Origin: an uncultured Bacteroidota bacterium
GTDB taxonomy: Bacteria > Bacteroidota > Bacteroidia > Bacteroidales > F082
DNA: 51,540 nt
Assembly (NCBI GenBank): GCA_900542475.1
Contig: UQNO01000012.1
Coordinates: 1 to 51,540 of the forward strand
Direction of reading: 5' to 3'
Shown here piece by piece: positions 31,838 through 40,348 of the stretch; within the stretch, counting starts at the first letter, position 1; each line of letters opens with the position of its first letter. The notes under the pieces were generated by a model. The model searched no databases, was not told where the DNA came from, and saw nothing but the letters and a program-made list of their open reading frames with translations. Position numbers and translations under genes: made by a program.

Positions 31838-32932
31838 ATGAAACGTGTCTTACTAACAACTGGTGGCGGCGACTGCCCCGGTCTCAACGCGGTGATTCGC
31901 GCTGTTGTGAAGCGCGCGTCGCAGGAGAAAGACTGGGAAGTGCTCGGCAGCATACAGGCGTTCAATGGAGTGCTTTGGGAGCCGCAGGAAATAGTGCGTC
32001 TAACACCTGAAATCGTGCGCGGGATACATTTCCGTGGCGGCACAATAATAGAAACGACCAACAAAGGAGGCCCGTTCAGCTGGCCGGTGAAGAAAAACGA
32101 CGGTACTTGGGAGGTCGTCGACCGTTCCGACGAGATGATTCGTCGTCTCGAATATATGGGTATCGACTGTGTCATCAACATCGGTGGCGACGGCTCACAA
32201 AGAATCTCACAAAAATTGTATGAAAAAGGCCTGAACATCATCGGAGTGCCGAAAACCATCGACAACGACCTCTCGATGACCGACTGCACCTTCGGATTTC
32301 AGACCGCGGTGCAGATTGCCACTGAAGCTGTCGATAAGCTCGTCACAACAGCGGCTTCTCACAACCGCGTCTTCGTGCTCGAAGTCATGGGGCGCGACGC
32401 AGGCTGGATTGCACTTAACGCAGCAATAGCCGGCGGTGCCGAAGTGTGCTTGCTGCCAGAGTTTCCCTACGATATAAGTATAGTGAAGGCTCGTCTTGAA
32501 GAGCGTTTTCACAACGACCGCGGTCATGCCATCGTGGTCATCAGCGAGGGAGCGAAGCCGAAAGACGGCACGCAGATATTCACCAAGAGCAATGAACCTG
32601 GCTACGAGAACGTGAAACTCGGCGGCATCGGAGTGAAGTTTATCGAACAGATGAAAGCCGCCGGTTTTGAACACGATATGCGTGAAACAACACTCGGTCA
32701 CCTGCAGCGTGGCGGCGTGCCGATAGCATACGACAGAGTGCTCGCGGCACAGTTCGGCGTGAAAGCATTCGAGATGGTGCTGAATAAAGAATATGGTCAC
32801 ATGGTGGCATACCGTCACCCTAATGTCATAAGCGTGCCTATCAAAGACGCCGTGGCGAAAATGAACTTCGTGGAGCCGGAATGCGACCTCATACGAACAG
32901 CAAAAGGCTTGAACATTTCGCTGGGAATCTAA
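31838..32932 (+). CDS. pfkA: 6-phosphofructokinase
   Basis: This 364-residue enzyme phosphorylates fructose 6-phosphate in glycolysis. TTGGGDCPGLNAVIRA opens the sequence. GGDGSQ (116-121) and PKTIDND (138-144) hold the residues that separate donors: Gly at the E. coli 104 position and Lys at the 124 position. In my knowledge of the family this Gly/Lys pair marks the so-called group III enzymes, whose donor (ATP or PPi) varies; the classical PPi enzymes have Asp/Lys. MGRDAGWIAL and the C-terminal TTLGHLQRGG are also present. Its stop overlaps convergent rodA by 4 bp. Confidence 0.93.
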   Translation: MKRVLLTTGGGDCPGLNAVIRAVVKRASQEKDWEVLGSIQAFNGVLWEPQEIVRLTPEIVRGIHFRGGTIIETTNKGGPFSWPVKKNDGTWEVVDRSDEMIRRLEYMGIDCVINIGGDGSQRISQKLYEKGLNIIGVPKTIDNDLSMTDCTFGFQTAVQIATEAVDKLVTTAASHNRVFVLEVMGRDAGWIALNAAIAGGAEVCLLPEFPYDISIVKARLEERFHNDRGHAIVVISEGAKPKDGTQIFTKSNEPGYENVKLGGIGVKFIEQMKAAGFEHDMRETTLGHLQRGGVPIAYDRVLAAQFGVKAFEMVLNKEYGHMVAYRHPNVISVPIKDAVAKMNFVEPECDLIRTAKGLNISLGI

Positions 32933-34185
32933 AGGATATTCATTCGGTTCGCATCTTGTTTCAAAAACACGGACAACATTATTGAGAAAATCAAAAGGCT
33001 TGAGCCTCCATAACTTAAGAATGGCAACGGGATGCCGATAACAGGCACTAATCCTATTGTCATTCCTATGTTTATGGCAAAATGAAAGAAAAAGATACAT
33101 GCTATCCCGTAACCATAAATACGACTGAATACGGAGCGTTGCCGCTCTGCTAAATGTATGATTCTCAATACTAAAGATAGATAAAGAATTATTACGGCGC
33201 AACTTCCTACAAATCCTGACTCTTCTCCGACAGTGCAAAAGATGAAGTCGGTGTGCTGCTCCGGCACGAAGTTGTATTTCGTCATGGTGCCGTTGAGATA
33301 TCCCTTGCCGGAAAAACCTCCGGAACCTATGGCAATCATCGACTGGTTAAGATTGTAACCGACACCCTTTATATCGTGCTCCTTCCCTAAAATGATATTA
33401 ATGCGTGTTTGTTGATGCGGTTTTAAGATGTGATTGAAGGCGAAATCGACCGAAAAGACAAAGGCGCAGGCTGCAATGAAAAAGCCTGTCAGAAGCCAGA
33501 TGTTTTTCTTGGTGCGATTTATTAATAAAAGGAATAAAATGTAAATGAGAATAAGTCCTGTAATGATATACCATTTTGATACACAAAGAGATACGATAAA
33601 AAGTGTCGCCGCTGACAATCCAATAATCAAGAGTCTGCCCCCCATGCCTTCACGGTAGATGACGAGCAGAAACACGATAAAGACGAAGGCCGAGCCGGCA
33701 TCGCCTTGCGCCAAGATGAGCAACATCGGGAAAAGAACTATGCCGTAGGCGATGAGTTTTGTCTTTGCTTTTGTGATGTCGGTGTCAAGTTTTCCGAGAT
33801 AATGAGCTAACGCCAACGCTGTGCCGAATTTCGCCAGTTCCGAAGGCTGAAATGATATTGGTCCGAATTGAATCCAAGATGTGGAACCTGAAATTTTAGA
33901 ACCGATTACTAAAACCAATAACAGAAATATTATCGACAAACCATAGATAATATAAGCGAAAGCGTTGAAGAACTTGGCATCTACGAGTAAAATGGCAAAT
34001 CCGAAGACAAGGCTCACTCCTATGAAAAGGAGTTGTTTGCCATAGTTTTGTGACAAGTCGTATATATGAGGATTAGCCTCGTTATAAGCTGCCGCATAGA
34101 TGCTTAAAAGTCCAATCGTTATCAAGGCTAAATATATGATTAACAACCATATATCGATTCTTCCGATTATGTTTTTACTTCTCAT
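32929..34185 (-). CDS. rodA: SEDS peptidoglycan polymerase RodA
   Basis: This 418-residue integral membrane protein has about ten transmembrane segments. SEDS landmarks are present, including GSTSWIQFGPISFQPSELAKFG and the C-terminal IGMTIGLVPVIGIPLPFLSYGGSS. It polymerises lipid II into glycan strands during wall elongation together with the class B PBP encoded immediately upstream. The gene starts 4 bp inside mrdA, so they are translationally coupled. MreBCD genes, often nearby, are not in the window. Confidence 0.96.
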   Translation of the reverse strand: MRSKNIIGRIDIWLLIIYLALITIGLLSIYAAAYNEANPHIYDLSQNYGKQLLFIGVSLVFGFAILLVDAKFFNAFAYIIYGLSIIFLLLVLVIGSKISGSTSWIQFGPISFQPSELAKFGTALALAHYLGKLDTDITKAKTKLIAYGIVLFPMLLILAQGDAGSAFVFIVFLLVIYREGMGGRLLIIGLSAATLFIVSLCVSKWYIITGLILIYILFLLLINRTKKNIWLLTGFFIAACAFVFSVDFAFNHILKPHQQTRINIILGKEHDIKGVGYNLNQSMIAIGSGGFSGKGYLNGTMTKYNFVPEQHTDFIFCTVGEESGFVGSCAVIILYLSLVLRIIHLAERQRSVFSRIYGYGIACIFFFHFAINIGMTIGLVPVIGIPLPFLSYGGSSLLIFSIMLSVFLKQDANRMNIL

Positions 34186-35996
34186 TCTCCGGGTTGGTTA
34201 AGTGTCAATACTTTTTTTTCGAGATTGGGGCGCGTCACCTGGCCTTTGATATATTTCTCAATCAGCAGCGAGGCTATCGGTGCTGCCCAGATGGAGCCGA
34301 AGCCTGCGTTTTCCACTACTACGGCGATGGCTATCTGTGGATTTTCCACCGGCGCGAAAGCTATGAATATGGAGTGGTCCAAACCATGCGGGTTCTCGGC
34401 GGTGCCGGTCTTTCCTCCAATGGTAATGTCAGGAATCGCGGACATTCTGGCAGTGCCGTGCTCGCCCTCGAAGACACTCTGCATGCCTTTTTTCACATTT
34501 TTGAAATGCTCTTGCCGGATATCGATGAAATGTTTTTCAAAAGACACGCTGTCGTCGTTGTCTCCGAAACTTCTAATGTAATGAGGCTCATAGAAAAATC
34601 CTTCGTTGCCTATGGCCGCTGCAACGTTGGCGAGCTGCAGTGGTGTGACCAAAATCTCGCCTTGACCTATGCTGAGCGAGCGAACGGTCATGGCATTCCA
34701 CACTCCTCTGTAAACCTTATCGTAGTATTCCATTTTCGGAATGTTGCCTGATACCGTGAACGGAATGTCAGAGTTGAAAGAACTGCCCAAACCGAAGCTG
34801 GTGACCTGGTCATACCAAAATTTGAAGCCGTCGCGTTGATTGTTAAATCTTTTTGCGGTTAACATATCGCGAAAAGCCTGCCAGAAATAGGGGTTGCACG
34901 AGTTTTCGATGGCATCGCATAGTCTCACGGGCGAGCCGTGATGGTGCGTGCATTTGATGGGAGCGCTGTTTGGACCGCTGCAAGGATATGGAGTGTCGGC
35001 AGTTATCGCGCCACTTTGTAATGTCACCAAACCGTTAATCAGTTTGAAAGTGGAGCCAGGAGGATATGTGCCGCTGATGGCCCTGTTAATCAACGGTTTA
35101 TCTGGGTTTTTGAGTAATTCATTGTATCTCGCGCCTCGTATGCGTCCTACAAGCTCGTTGGGGTCGTAGGTCGGACTTGACACCATCGCTAAAATCTGTC
35201 CTGTGGCAGGTTCTATGGCGACGATAGAGCCGGTCTTCCCTGTCATAAGATATTCTCCATAAGACTGAAGCTCGACGTCGAGGCCGAGAATAATGTCTTT
35301 GCCAGGTTCCGGCAAAGTGTCATATTCGCCATTCATGAAACGCTCTTTCTCTCTGTTGTGCACATCGACAACAGTGATTTTCATGCCCTTCTTGCCCCTG
35401 AGCTCTTTCTCGTAATACTTCTCAATGCCCGATTTGCCTATGTAATCACCGAGCTTATAATAGGAATCGCCCTCCATTTCCGGCTTCGTCACCTCACCGA
35501 TGCTGCCTAAAGTGTGGGCGGCAACAGGAGCCGGATACTGACGAATCGAACGGGTTTGAAAATAAAAACCAGGATAGTTGTACAAAACCTCCGCAATACG
35601 CCCGTACTCCTCCTTGGTGATTTGCGAAATGAAAATAGAAGGAGTGATGTTTGAATATCTCCTGGCTTTGTTTAAATTGTTATTATAAACCTGATTGCTG
35701 ATATTCAACAACTTACAGAAGGCGGCGGTGTCAATGTTCTTTGCTTGGGAAGGAACAATCATGAGGTCGTAAACCGCATCGTTATAAACGAGAAGCTTGC
35801 CATTACGGTCGTAAATCTTGCCCCTTGAAGGATATTGCGTGACGTATCTTAAGGTGTTGTTGGCAGAAGATTGCTTGTAGGAATCATCGAGAACCTGAAT
35901 GACGAAGAGCTTGGCTAAAAGGATGATGGCGACCAATATGAATATGGAGCCGATGACATATTTGCGATGCGAATAGTTTATCTTGTTCTTAATCAT
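34182..35996 (-). CDS. mrdA: Penicillin-binding protein 2 (elongation transpeptidase)
   Basis: This 604-residue class B PBP cross-links peptidoglycan with RodA. A single N-terminal membrane segment (about 13-32) is followed by the dimerisation region (RGKIYDRNGKLLVYN) and the transpeptidase domain. Active-site motifs are STFK in GTYPPGSTFKLING, SCN in ENSCNPYFW, and KTG in GGKTGTAENPHG. Length and order are normal for PBP2. A -7 box lies 38 bp upstream, divergent from the GldH-like gene. Confidence 0.96.
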   Translation of the reverse strand: MIKNKINYSHRKYVIGSIFILVAIILLAKLFVIQVLDDSYKQSSANNTLRYVTQYPSRGKIYDRNGKLLVYNDAVYDLMIVPSQAKNIDTAAFCKLLNISNQVYNNNLNKARRYSNITPSIFISQITKEEYGRIAEVLYNYPGFYFQTRSIRQYPAPVAAHTLGSIGEVTKPEMEGDSYYKLGDYIGKSGIEKYYEKELRGKKGMKITVVDVHNREKERFMNGEYDTLPEPGKDIILGLDVELQSYGEYLMTGKTGSIVAIEPATGQILAMVSSPTYDPNELVGRIRGARYNELLKNPDKPLINRAISGTYPPGSTFKLINGLVTLQSGAITADTPYPCSGPNSAPIKCTHHHGSPVRLCDAIENSCNPYFWQAFRDMLTAKRFNNQRDGFKFWYDQVTSFGLGSSFNSDIPFTVSGNIPKMEYYDKVYRGVWNAMTVRSLSIGQGEILVTPLQLANVAAAIGNEGFFYEPHYIRSFGDNDDSVSFEKHFIDIRQEHFKNVKKGMQSVFEGEHGTARMSAIPDITIGGKTGTAENPHGLDHSIFIAFAPVENPQIAIAVVVENAGFGSIWAAPIASLLIEKYIKGQVTRPNLEKKVLTLNQPGE

Positions 35997-36033
35997 ATTG
36001 TTACGAATTTTCTCATCATTAAGTTTCCATTTA

Positions 36034-36041
36034 CAAAAATA
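36034..36041 (-). promoter_or_regulatory. -7 box for mrdA-rodA
   Basis: TATTTTTG on the minus strand (36041 to 36034) lies 38 bp before the mrdA ATG. It is back-to-back with the box of the divergent lipoprotein gene at 36085. Confidence 0.5.
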
Positions 36042-36084
36042 TTAAAAGTTTATGAAAATTATACCTTTAATAAATAAAATATTG

Positions 36085-36092
36085 TATCTTTG
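36085..36092 (+). promoter_or_regulatory. -7 box for the GldH-like lipoprotein gene
   Basis: TATCTTTG lies 25 bp before the ATG at 36117. The in-frame TTG at 36090 falls inside the box, which rules it out as the start. Confidence 0.55.
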
Positions 36093-36116
36093 CAAATCAT
36101 AAATTTTTTAATTCGA

Positions 36117-36629
36117 ATGGAGAAAGTCAAGTATAGAATATTTATCATAATGATAATCACAGCGTTAAGCATGGTTTCTTGTGCTAAAAAGCAAGAAAGT
36201 GTCGTAATCGCGAAAAATTTTGAAGGTGAGGTATGGGGGCGATTCGATTACCTGGAAGCTGATTTTAATGTGGAGAAGGCTCCTATGACCGCTGACTTGG
36301 TTATGGATATTGATATTTCTGATGTCTTTCCTAATATCTATCCTTATCATGGCGCCGATGATGGTCTTTTTGTCATTGCATTGAGTATCAACGCTCCTGA
36401 TGGAGGGCGTCGCTCGCGTGAATATAAATTCCGATTGAAAGACAACTATGGGAATTTCAAATCTGAAAAAATCGATGGATATTATCATTTTGAATTGCCT
36501 CTGATTAACGAAATGAGTTTCAGTGAAAACGGAGAGTATAAATTCAAAATTGAAAATAAATATCCCAAAGATCCGCTGTATGGTATTAAATGTCTGAATG
36601 TAAATTGTTTACAGATAAAAAGCAAATAG
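36117..36629 (+). CDS. GldH-like lipoprotein (tentative)
   Basis: This 170-residue lipoprotein has a signal peptide ending in LSMVSC (Cys about 22). The rest fits the shape of GldH, a gliding-motility/T9SS-associated lipoprotein: an early WGRFDYLEADF segment, a sheet core, NAPDGGRRSREYKFRL and a C-terminal FSENGEYKFKIEN...GIKCLNV. Exact motifs are weak, so this is a fold-level match. Its last 40 bp overlap the UpxY gene in another frame, an unusually long same-strand overlap that implies coupled translation. PorZ and three T9SS cargos in the window make a T9SS link plausible. Confidence 0.55.
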   Translation: MEKVKYRIFIIMIITALSMVSCAKKQESVVIAKNFEGEVWGRFDYLEADFNVEKAPMTADLVMDIDISDVFPNIYPYHGADDGLFVIALSINAPDGGRRSREYKFRLKDNYGNFKSEKIDGYYHFELPLINEMSFSENGEYKFKIENKYPKDPLYGIKCLNVNCLQIKSK

Positions 36630-37129
36630 AACAAAAGTGGTATGCCGTCTATGTGAAGTCAAGGTATGAGAAAAAAGCATACAAATTGTTGGAAGACAAA
36701 CATATAGAGGCATATCTCCCTTTAATCGGCAAACTTAAACAGTGGAGCGACCGAAAAAAAATGGTGGAGGAGCCATTGTTTAAGTCATATATTTTTGTGC
36801 GCACAGATTTAAAAAATTATTACGAAATCCTCAATACGCCTGGAATAGTGCGATTTGTTTGTTTTGAGGGAAAGCCAGTGCCTGTGCCTGATAATCAATT
36901 GGTTGCGGTGAAGTCGTATATTGGTGAGTTTGACGGTGAAGAAGATGTGACCTGTGTCCGGGAATTGCAAGAGGGACAATCGGTTGAAATAGTGCGCGGA
37001 CCGATGCAGGGTCTCGTCGGAAGACTTGTCGAGATTAGAGGCAAACAACGTTTGATAGTGAATATTGAGGCAGTGGGGCAGAGCTTGCCAATCAGCGTCT
37101 CGCGTTATCAGATTGAAGCACTGTCTTGA
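36590..37129 (+). CDS. UpxY/RfaH-type NusG paralogue (transcription antiterminator)
   Basis: This 179-residue protein has an N-terminal NGN domain (KWYAVYVKSRYEKKAYKLLEDK, then YLPLIGKLKQWSDRKK and PLFKSYIFVR) and a C-terminal KOW domain (EGQSVEIVRGPMQGLVGRLVEIRGKQRLIV, quoted here as its start and end halves). UpxY proteins bind RNA polymerase and let it read through early terminators of long surface-polysaccharide operons. Here no such operon follows: the next gene downstream, recO, is convergent and overlaps by 38 bp. It is therefore an orphan, acting elsewhere if functional. ATG at 36590 is the only good start. Confidence 0.85.
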   Translation: MSECKLFTDKKQIEQKWYAVYVKSRYEKKAYKLLEDKHIEAYLPLIGKLKQWSDRKKMVEEPLFKSYIFVRTDLKNYYEILNTPGIVRFVCFEGKPVPVPDNQLVAVKSYIGEFDGEEDVTCVRELQEGQSVEIVRGPMQGLVGRLVEIRGKQRLIVNIEAVGQSLPISVSRYQIEALS

Positions 37130-37838
37130 GAATTTCTATGGAATTCATATCATGAAACCCACTGACGTGGAGTTTGTAGTATGAAATGACCGCTTCCAAA
37201 AGCTGCCGACGCTCATGGTTTGTGAAGTTCAAACAACTGTCATCAAAAATATTGGTATCACAAAGTTTATAATAAAAGTCACTTAATTGACTATCAATGA
37301 AATATGTCGCGCCGCCGACATCATGGCGAAAACAGCCTTCCTCCAAGTCGAAGATAAATCCAGGCTTGTAACCGTTGATATTCGGTGAAAAACCGAGATG
37401 GCAACTTAATTTCATGGCAAATTTCAACGGAAAGTCGGCGGTGTTGCCGTCCATTTCATCAAGATGTGTGAGTGCGTTGTGTACGAAACAGAAGAGTTCG
37501 CGGTCTGTCTCCGTTTCCTGTATCGCTTTTGAAAGCAACTCGCAAATAAACAGAATTATGGCGTTTTTGTTGATGTTGACCGGTATGTCCTTATAGGAGT
37601 ATTCTATGCCGGCTTCCTTTAGATACCCGAGTTCTCCACGTGATTTGGCACTTACAATGTCGAGGAGCGTGAGCGGTTGGAATAAAGCGGCGCGTATCTT
37701 GGCGTTTTTGTTGAACGCACCTTTTACCATAAAAGAGCGTAGTCCGTTTTGTTCTGTTAAAATCTTGACAATCAGACTGTTATCCCCATATCTGATGGCT
37801 TTGAGAACAATGGCGCGTGTTTTGTCAGAACTGTCCAT
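37092..37838 (-). CDS. recO: DNA repair protein RecO
   Basis: This 248-residue protein loads RecA on SSB-coated single-stranded DNA with RecR. The N-terminal OB-fold begins KTRAIVLKAIRYGDNSLIVKILTEQNG, typical of Bacteroidota RecO. The helical part includes the CHLGFSPNINGYKPGFIFDLEEGCF segment around the family zinc-finger position, which here lacks a full Cys set, as is common in this phylum. It starts 1 bp after porZ, and this recO-porZ order recurs in the phylum as far as I recall. Its 3' end overlaps the convergent UpxY gene by 38 bp. Confidence 0.92.
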   Translation of the reverse strand: MDSSDKTRAIVLKAIRYGDNSLIVKILTEQNGLRSFMVKGAFNKNAKIRAALFQPLTLLDIVSAKSRGELGYLKEAGIEYSYKDIPVNINKNAIILFICELLSKAIQETETDRELFCFVHNALTHLDEMDGNTADFPLKFAMKLSCHLGFSPNINGYKPGFIFDLEEGCFRHDVGGATYFIDSQLSDFYYKLCDTNIFDDSCLNFTNHERRQLLEAVISYYKLHVSGFHDMNSIEILKTVLQSDNARR

Positions 37839-37839
37839 C

Positions 37840-40122
37840 TTATTTCATGATAAGGACTTTGGTGGCAAATGTCTCGTTACCTGTCTCGTCGCTTGCGAAA
37901 ATGAGGTAAATGCCTGGCTGTACCTTGTTTCCGTTAATATCGGTGCAGTCCCAAACGGCTTGTCCTCCTTGTGCCTGCAGATGCGTGACGAAGTCTCCGT
38001 TGGTGGTGGTGATTTTTACCAAAGCATTGGTAACCAGACCTTTAATGCCAACAATGCCGCTATGTTCCGGTCTGACAGGATTAGGGTAAACCACAACATC
38101 AGAGTTTTTTTCATTGCCCTTGGTGGCGGTTCCTTTATAAGAAATTATGCCTTTATCGGTGGCGAAATAAACGTTGCCGTCATCATCTATGGCTATGTCT
38201 GTCACGGTGTTAGACAGCAGAGGGCTGTTTTCCATCGTGAAGTGGTGATAGGTTGTCTGCCCGTCATTGGAGGTTTGTATTACACCATTGTTGGTTCCAA
38301 ACCAGAGGTTGTTCGCGCCATCTACCGCCATTGAAATCACCGATTGACCGGAAAGCAGATAATCGGCTTGTCCGGTTCCGTCGTTGCGGGGTATTAAGAT
38401 GCGCGAGCAAGAATAAGTGTTGTTGTTAAAGATTTTTTTAGAATTGTGAAAAAGCCCTACACCGTCGGTGGTCCCGACCCATACCGTGCCCTTGTGGTCG
38501 GTCACGAAGCAGTTGGCATCACCTGGCAGAGCGCCGTTGGTTGCACTTTTGTCAACGGTTTTGGTGATGTTTCCGTTGAAAACGGTAATCTTGCCGCCAC
38601 GCAATGATATCCACTTGATGTCGTTTTTATCGACCATGATACGCCCAATCTCGGTGTTTCCAATGTTGTATGACCGCCAAGTGCCGTCGCGTCTCCAAAC
38701 CGAAAGCATTTTGTCAGCGCCGCTGTTGGCAATCCACATGTTGTTTTTGCTGTCGAAATCGAAACATGTTACGAAGGTGTACTGTTTGAAATACACGAAA
38801 TGGTTGCCCAAACTGCTGTTGTACTGACTGTAAACATTTTTGATATTGTTTCCTTCAAAAACAATAAGACCTTTGGAATAGGATGCCGCATAGTAAATGT
38901 TGCTGTTCACTGGATCGCTGTTAACCCAGGTGATATCGGTGATGCTGTCGAAAGCGGGTGTGTTTGTGTGGGTGAGGTACGACCATCTGTCACCGTCATA
39001 TCGCGACAAGCCCACATGGCTCCATGTAGGAGCCCAGGTGCTGGTGTATCCCCCGGCAGCAACCCATACGTCTTTCCCGTGTGCGTTGATACTGAATACT
39101 TTTTCAGAATAAGGGCCGTTGAATGAAATATATTCACTCTCGCCGCCAGTATGGATTTTTATCAAAGATTGTGTGTTGGAACCCACCCAGTAGCAATTGT
39201 TTCTGCTGTCATAAAGTGTTGAAAGAGGCTCGTCGTCGTTGGAGGAGAACACAAGGTTCTTGTTGATGTCGTAAACCCTGAATCTTTTTGCTTTTTCTGT
39301 GATTATTATTCTATCGTCGTAAGCACGCAAGTCGCTGATTATCTTCTGGTTCCCGTCAAGGAAAAATTCCACCGAAGTGGTGTCGGCAATGGCATACAGG
39401 ACATCGGTATTGTGCTCGTTATCAGAAGAGTTGGCAACGACATAACCGTCAAAAGTTTCTATTTTCGAGAAATTATTTGAGAAATTGTTTGTCATTCCGG
39501 TACTTGAAGGTTTGATACGTTTCCATTGCGTGTAATCGGCAAGGTATGGATTGTCGGCTGTGGCATAATAAACGCCTTTAGCCGTGGCGGCGTAAAAAAC
39601 ATTGTTGCAAATAGTTAAACCATTGACACTCAAATATGTGCCGTTAGGACCGATGATATATGTATCTTTAACTTCGTTGCGGTTCAAATCAATGACGACG
39701 ATACCGAAGCCGCAGCATACGTATGCCAACTTTTCGTTAAAAAACACATTCTTAATACTTTTGTCTCCAAGAATATATTTATGGTAAATGTCGGGAATGT
39801 TGGTTATATTACCTTGATTATCAATAATATCGATATTGGTATTGGTGTAACCGACGAACATTATATCCGCTGAATCGCTGTATTTTATAATGCTGATACC
39901 ATTGTCGGAAAGTCCGTTTATTTTTGATAAGTGGTTGATACTGTTGTCGATAGTATTATAATAGAAGATGTCGTAAGGTGTTGCGGCGAACACTTTTCCG
40001 TTCATTAAATCAACGCTGATTACCTTGAAACCAGGTGTATGTATTGTCCATTCCCCGATTTTCTGTGCGTTGATGATGAAAGTTGACAACATGGCGTACA
40101 GGAGCAGTGATGTTTTTTTCAT
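37840..40122 (-). CDS. porZ: PorZ-like T9SS component (double beta-propeller)
   Basis: This 760-residue exported protein resembles PorZ, which sits at the cell surface and presents anionic LPS to the T9SS sortase PorU. After a signal peptide (1-19) come propeller blades with repeats of the two-component-regulator-propeller type, for example GKVFAATPYDIFYYN, VFYAATAKGVYYA, GTVWVGTTDGVGLFH, NNLWFGTNNGVIQ and GNVYFATDKGIIS. It ends with a CTD-like domain (VVYPNPVRPEHSGIVG and VQPGIYLIFASDE). Length fits PorZ. ATG at 40122 is chosen over 40131 because the signal peptide starts there. It is cotranscribed with recO and possibly with tRNA-Arg upstream. Confidence 0.87.
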   Translation of the reverse strand: MKKTSLLLYAMLSTFIINAQKIGEWTIHTPGFKVISVDLMNGKVFAATPYDIFYYNTIDNSINHLSKINGLSDNGISIIKYSDSADIMFVGYTNTNIDIIDNQGNITNIPDIYHKYILGDKSIKNVFFNEKLAYVCCGFGIVVIDLNRNEVKDTYIIGPNGTYLSVNGLTICNNVFYAATAKGVYYATADNPYLADYTQWKRIKPSSTGMTNNFSNNFSKIETFDGYVVANSSDNEHNTDVLYAIADTTSVEFFLDGNQKIISDLRAYDDRIIITEKAKRFRVYDINKNLVFSSNDDEPLSTLYDSRNNCYWVGSNTQSLIKIHTGGESEYISFNGPYSEKVFSINAHGKDVWVAAGGYTSTWAPTWSHVGLSRYDGDRWSYLTHTNTPAFDSITDITWVNSDPVNSNIYYAASYSKGLIVFEGNNIKNVYSQYNSSLGNHFVYFKQYTFVTCFDFDSKNNMWIANSGADKMLSVWRRDGTWRSYNIGNTEIGRIMVDKNDIKWISLRGGKITVFNGNITKTVDKSATNGALPGDANCFVTDHKGTVWVGTTDGVGLFHNSKKIFNNNTYSCSRILIPRNDGTGQADYLLSGQSVISMAVDGANNLWFGTNNGVIQTSNDGQTTYHHFTMENSPLLSNTVTDIAIDDDGNVYFATDKGIISYKGTATKGNEKNSDVVVYPNPVRPEHSGIVGIKGLVTNALVKITTTNGDFVTHLQAQGGQAVWDCTDINGNKVQPGIYLIFASDETGNETFATKVLIMK

Positions 40123-40178
40123 AGGAACCATTTTACTTGTTAAAACGACGAAATCACGTCATAAACATTATGAAAAAG

Positions 40179-40250
40179 TACCCCGGCTGGGAATCGAACC
40201 CAAATCTCAGGTTTAGGAAACCTCCGTTCTATCCGTTGAACTACCAGGGC
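40179..40250 (-). tRNA. tRNA-Arg (anticodon CCT)
   Basis: The minus strand folds into a 72-nt tRNA. The acceptor GCCCTGG pairs with CCGGGGT (including G-U pairs), the D-arm is GTTCAACGGATAGAAC, the anticodon loop is TTCCTAA with anticodon CCT (reads AGG, Arg), and the T-arm is TTGGG-TTCGATT-CCCAG. The anticodon stem has a mismatch at its outer pair. CCA is not encoded, unlike at the tRNA-Glu gene. It lies 57 bp upstream of porZ on the same strand. Confidence 0.92.
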
Positions 40251-40285
40251 AATTCTGCGCGCAAAATTACGAATTTTTTAAATTA

Positions 40286-40319
40286 TTTGCACATTATATT
40301 TACGAATTGTTTAATTTTG
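40286..40319 (+). promoter_or_regulatory. Promoter for panC-panD operon
   Basis: TTTG (40286-40289) and TAATTTTG (40312-40319) are separated by 22 bases, close to the Bacteroidota consensus. The box lies 30 bp before the panC ATG. Confidence 0.6.
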
Positions 40320-40348
40320 CATGATTTTTCAAACTGAAATTGTAAGAT

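Noticed and set aside
32207..33238. 343-codon minus-strand open frame across pfkA and the rodA end
   Set aside because: It overlaps two firmly identified genes and shows no protein-family features.
36590..37129. Start of a capsule locus after the UpxY gene
   Set aside because: The next gene is convergent recO followed by porZ; there are no polysaccharide genes there.
40132..40178. Terminator after tRNA-Arg
   Set aside because: Only a 4-bp stem (GACG/CGTC) was seen, too weak to call.
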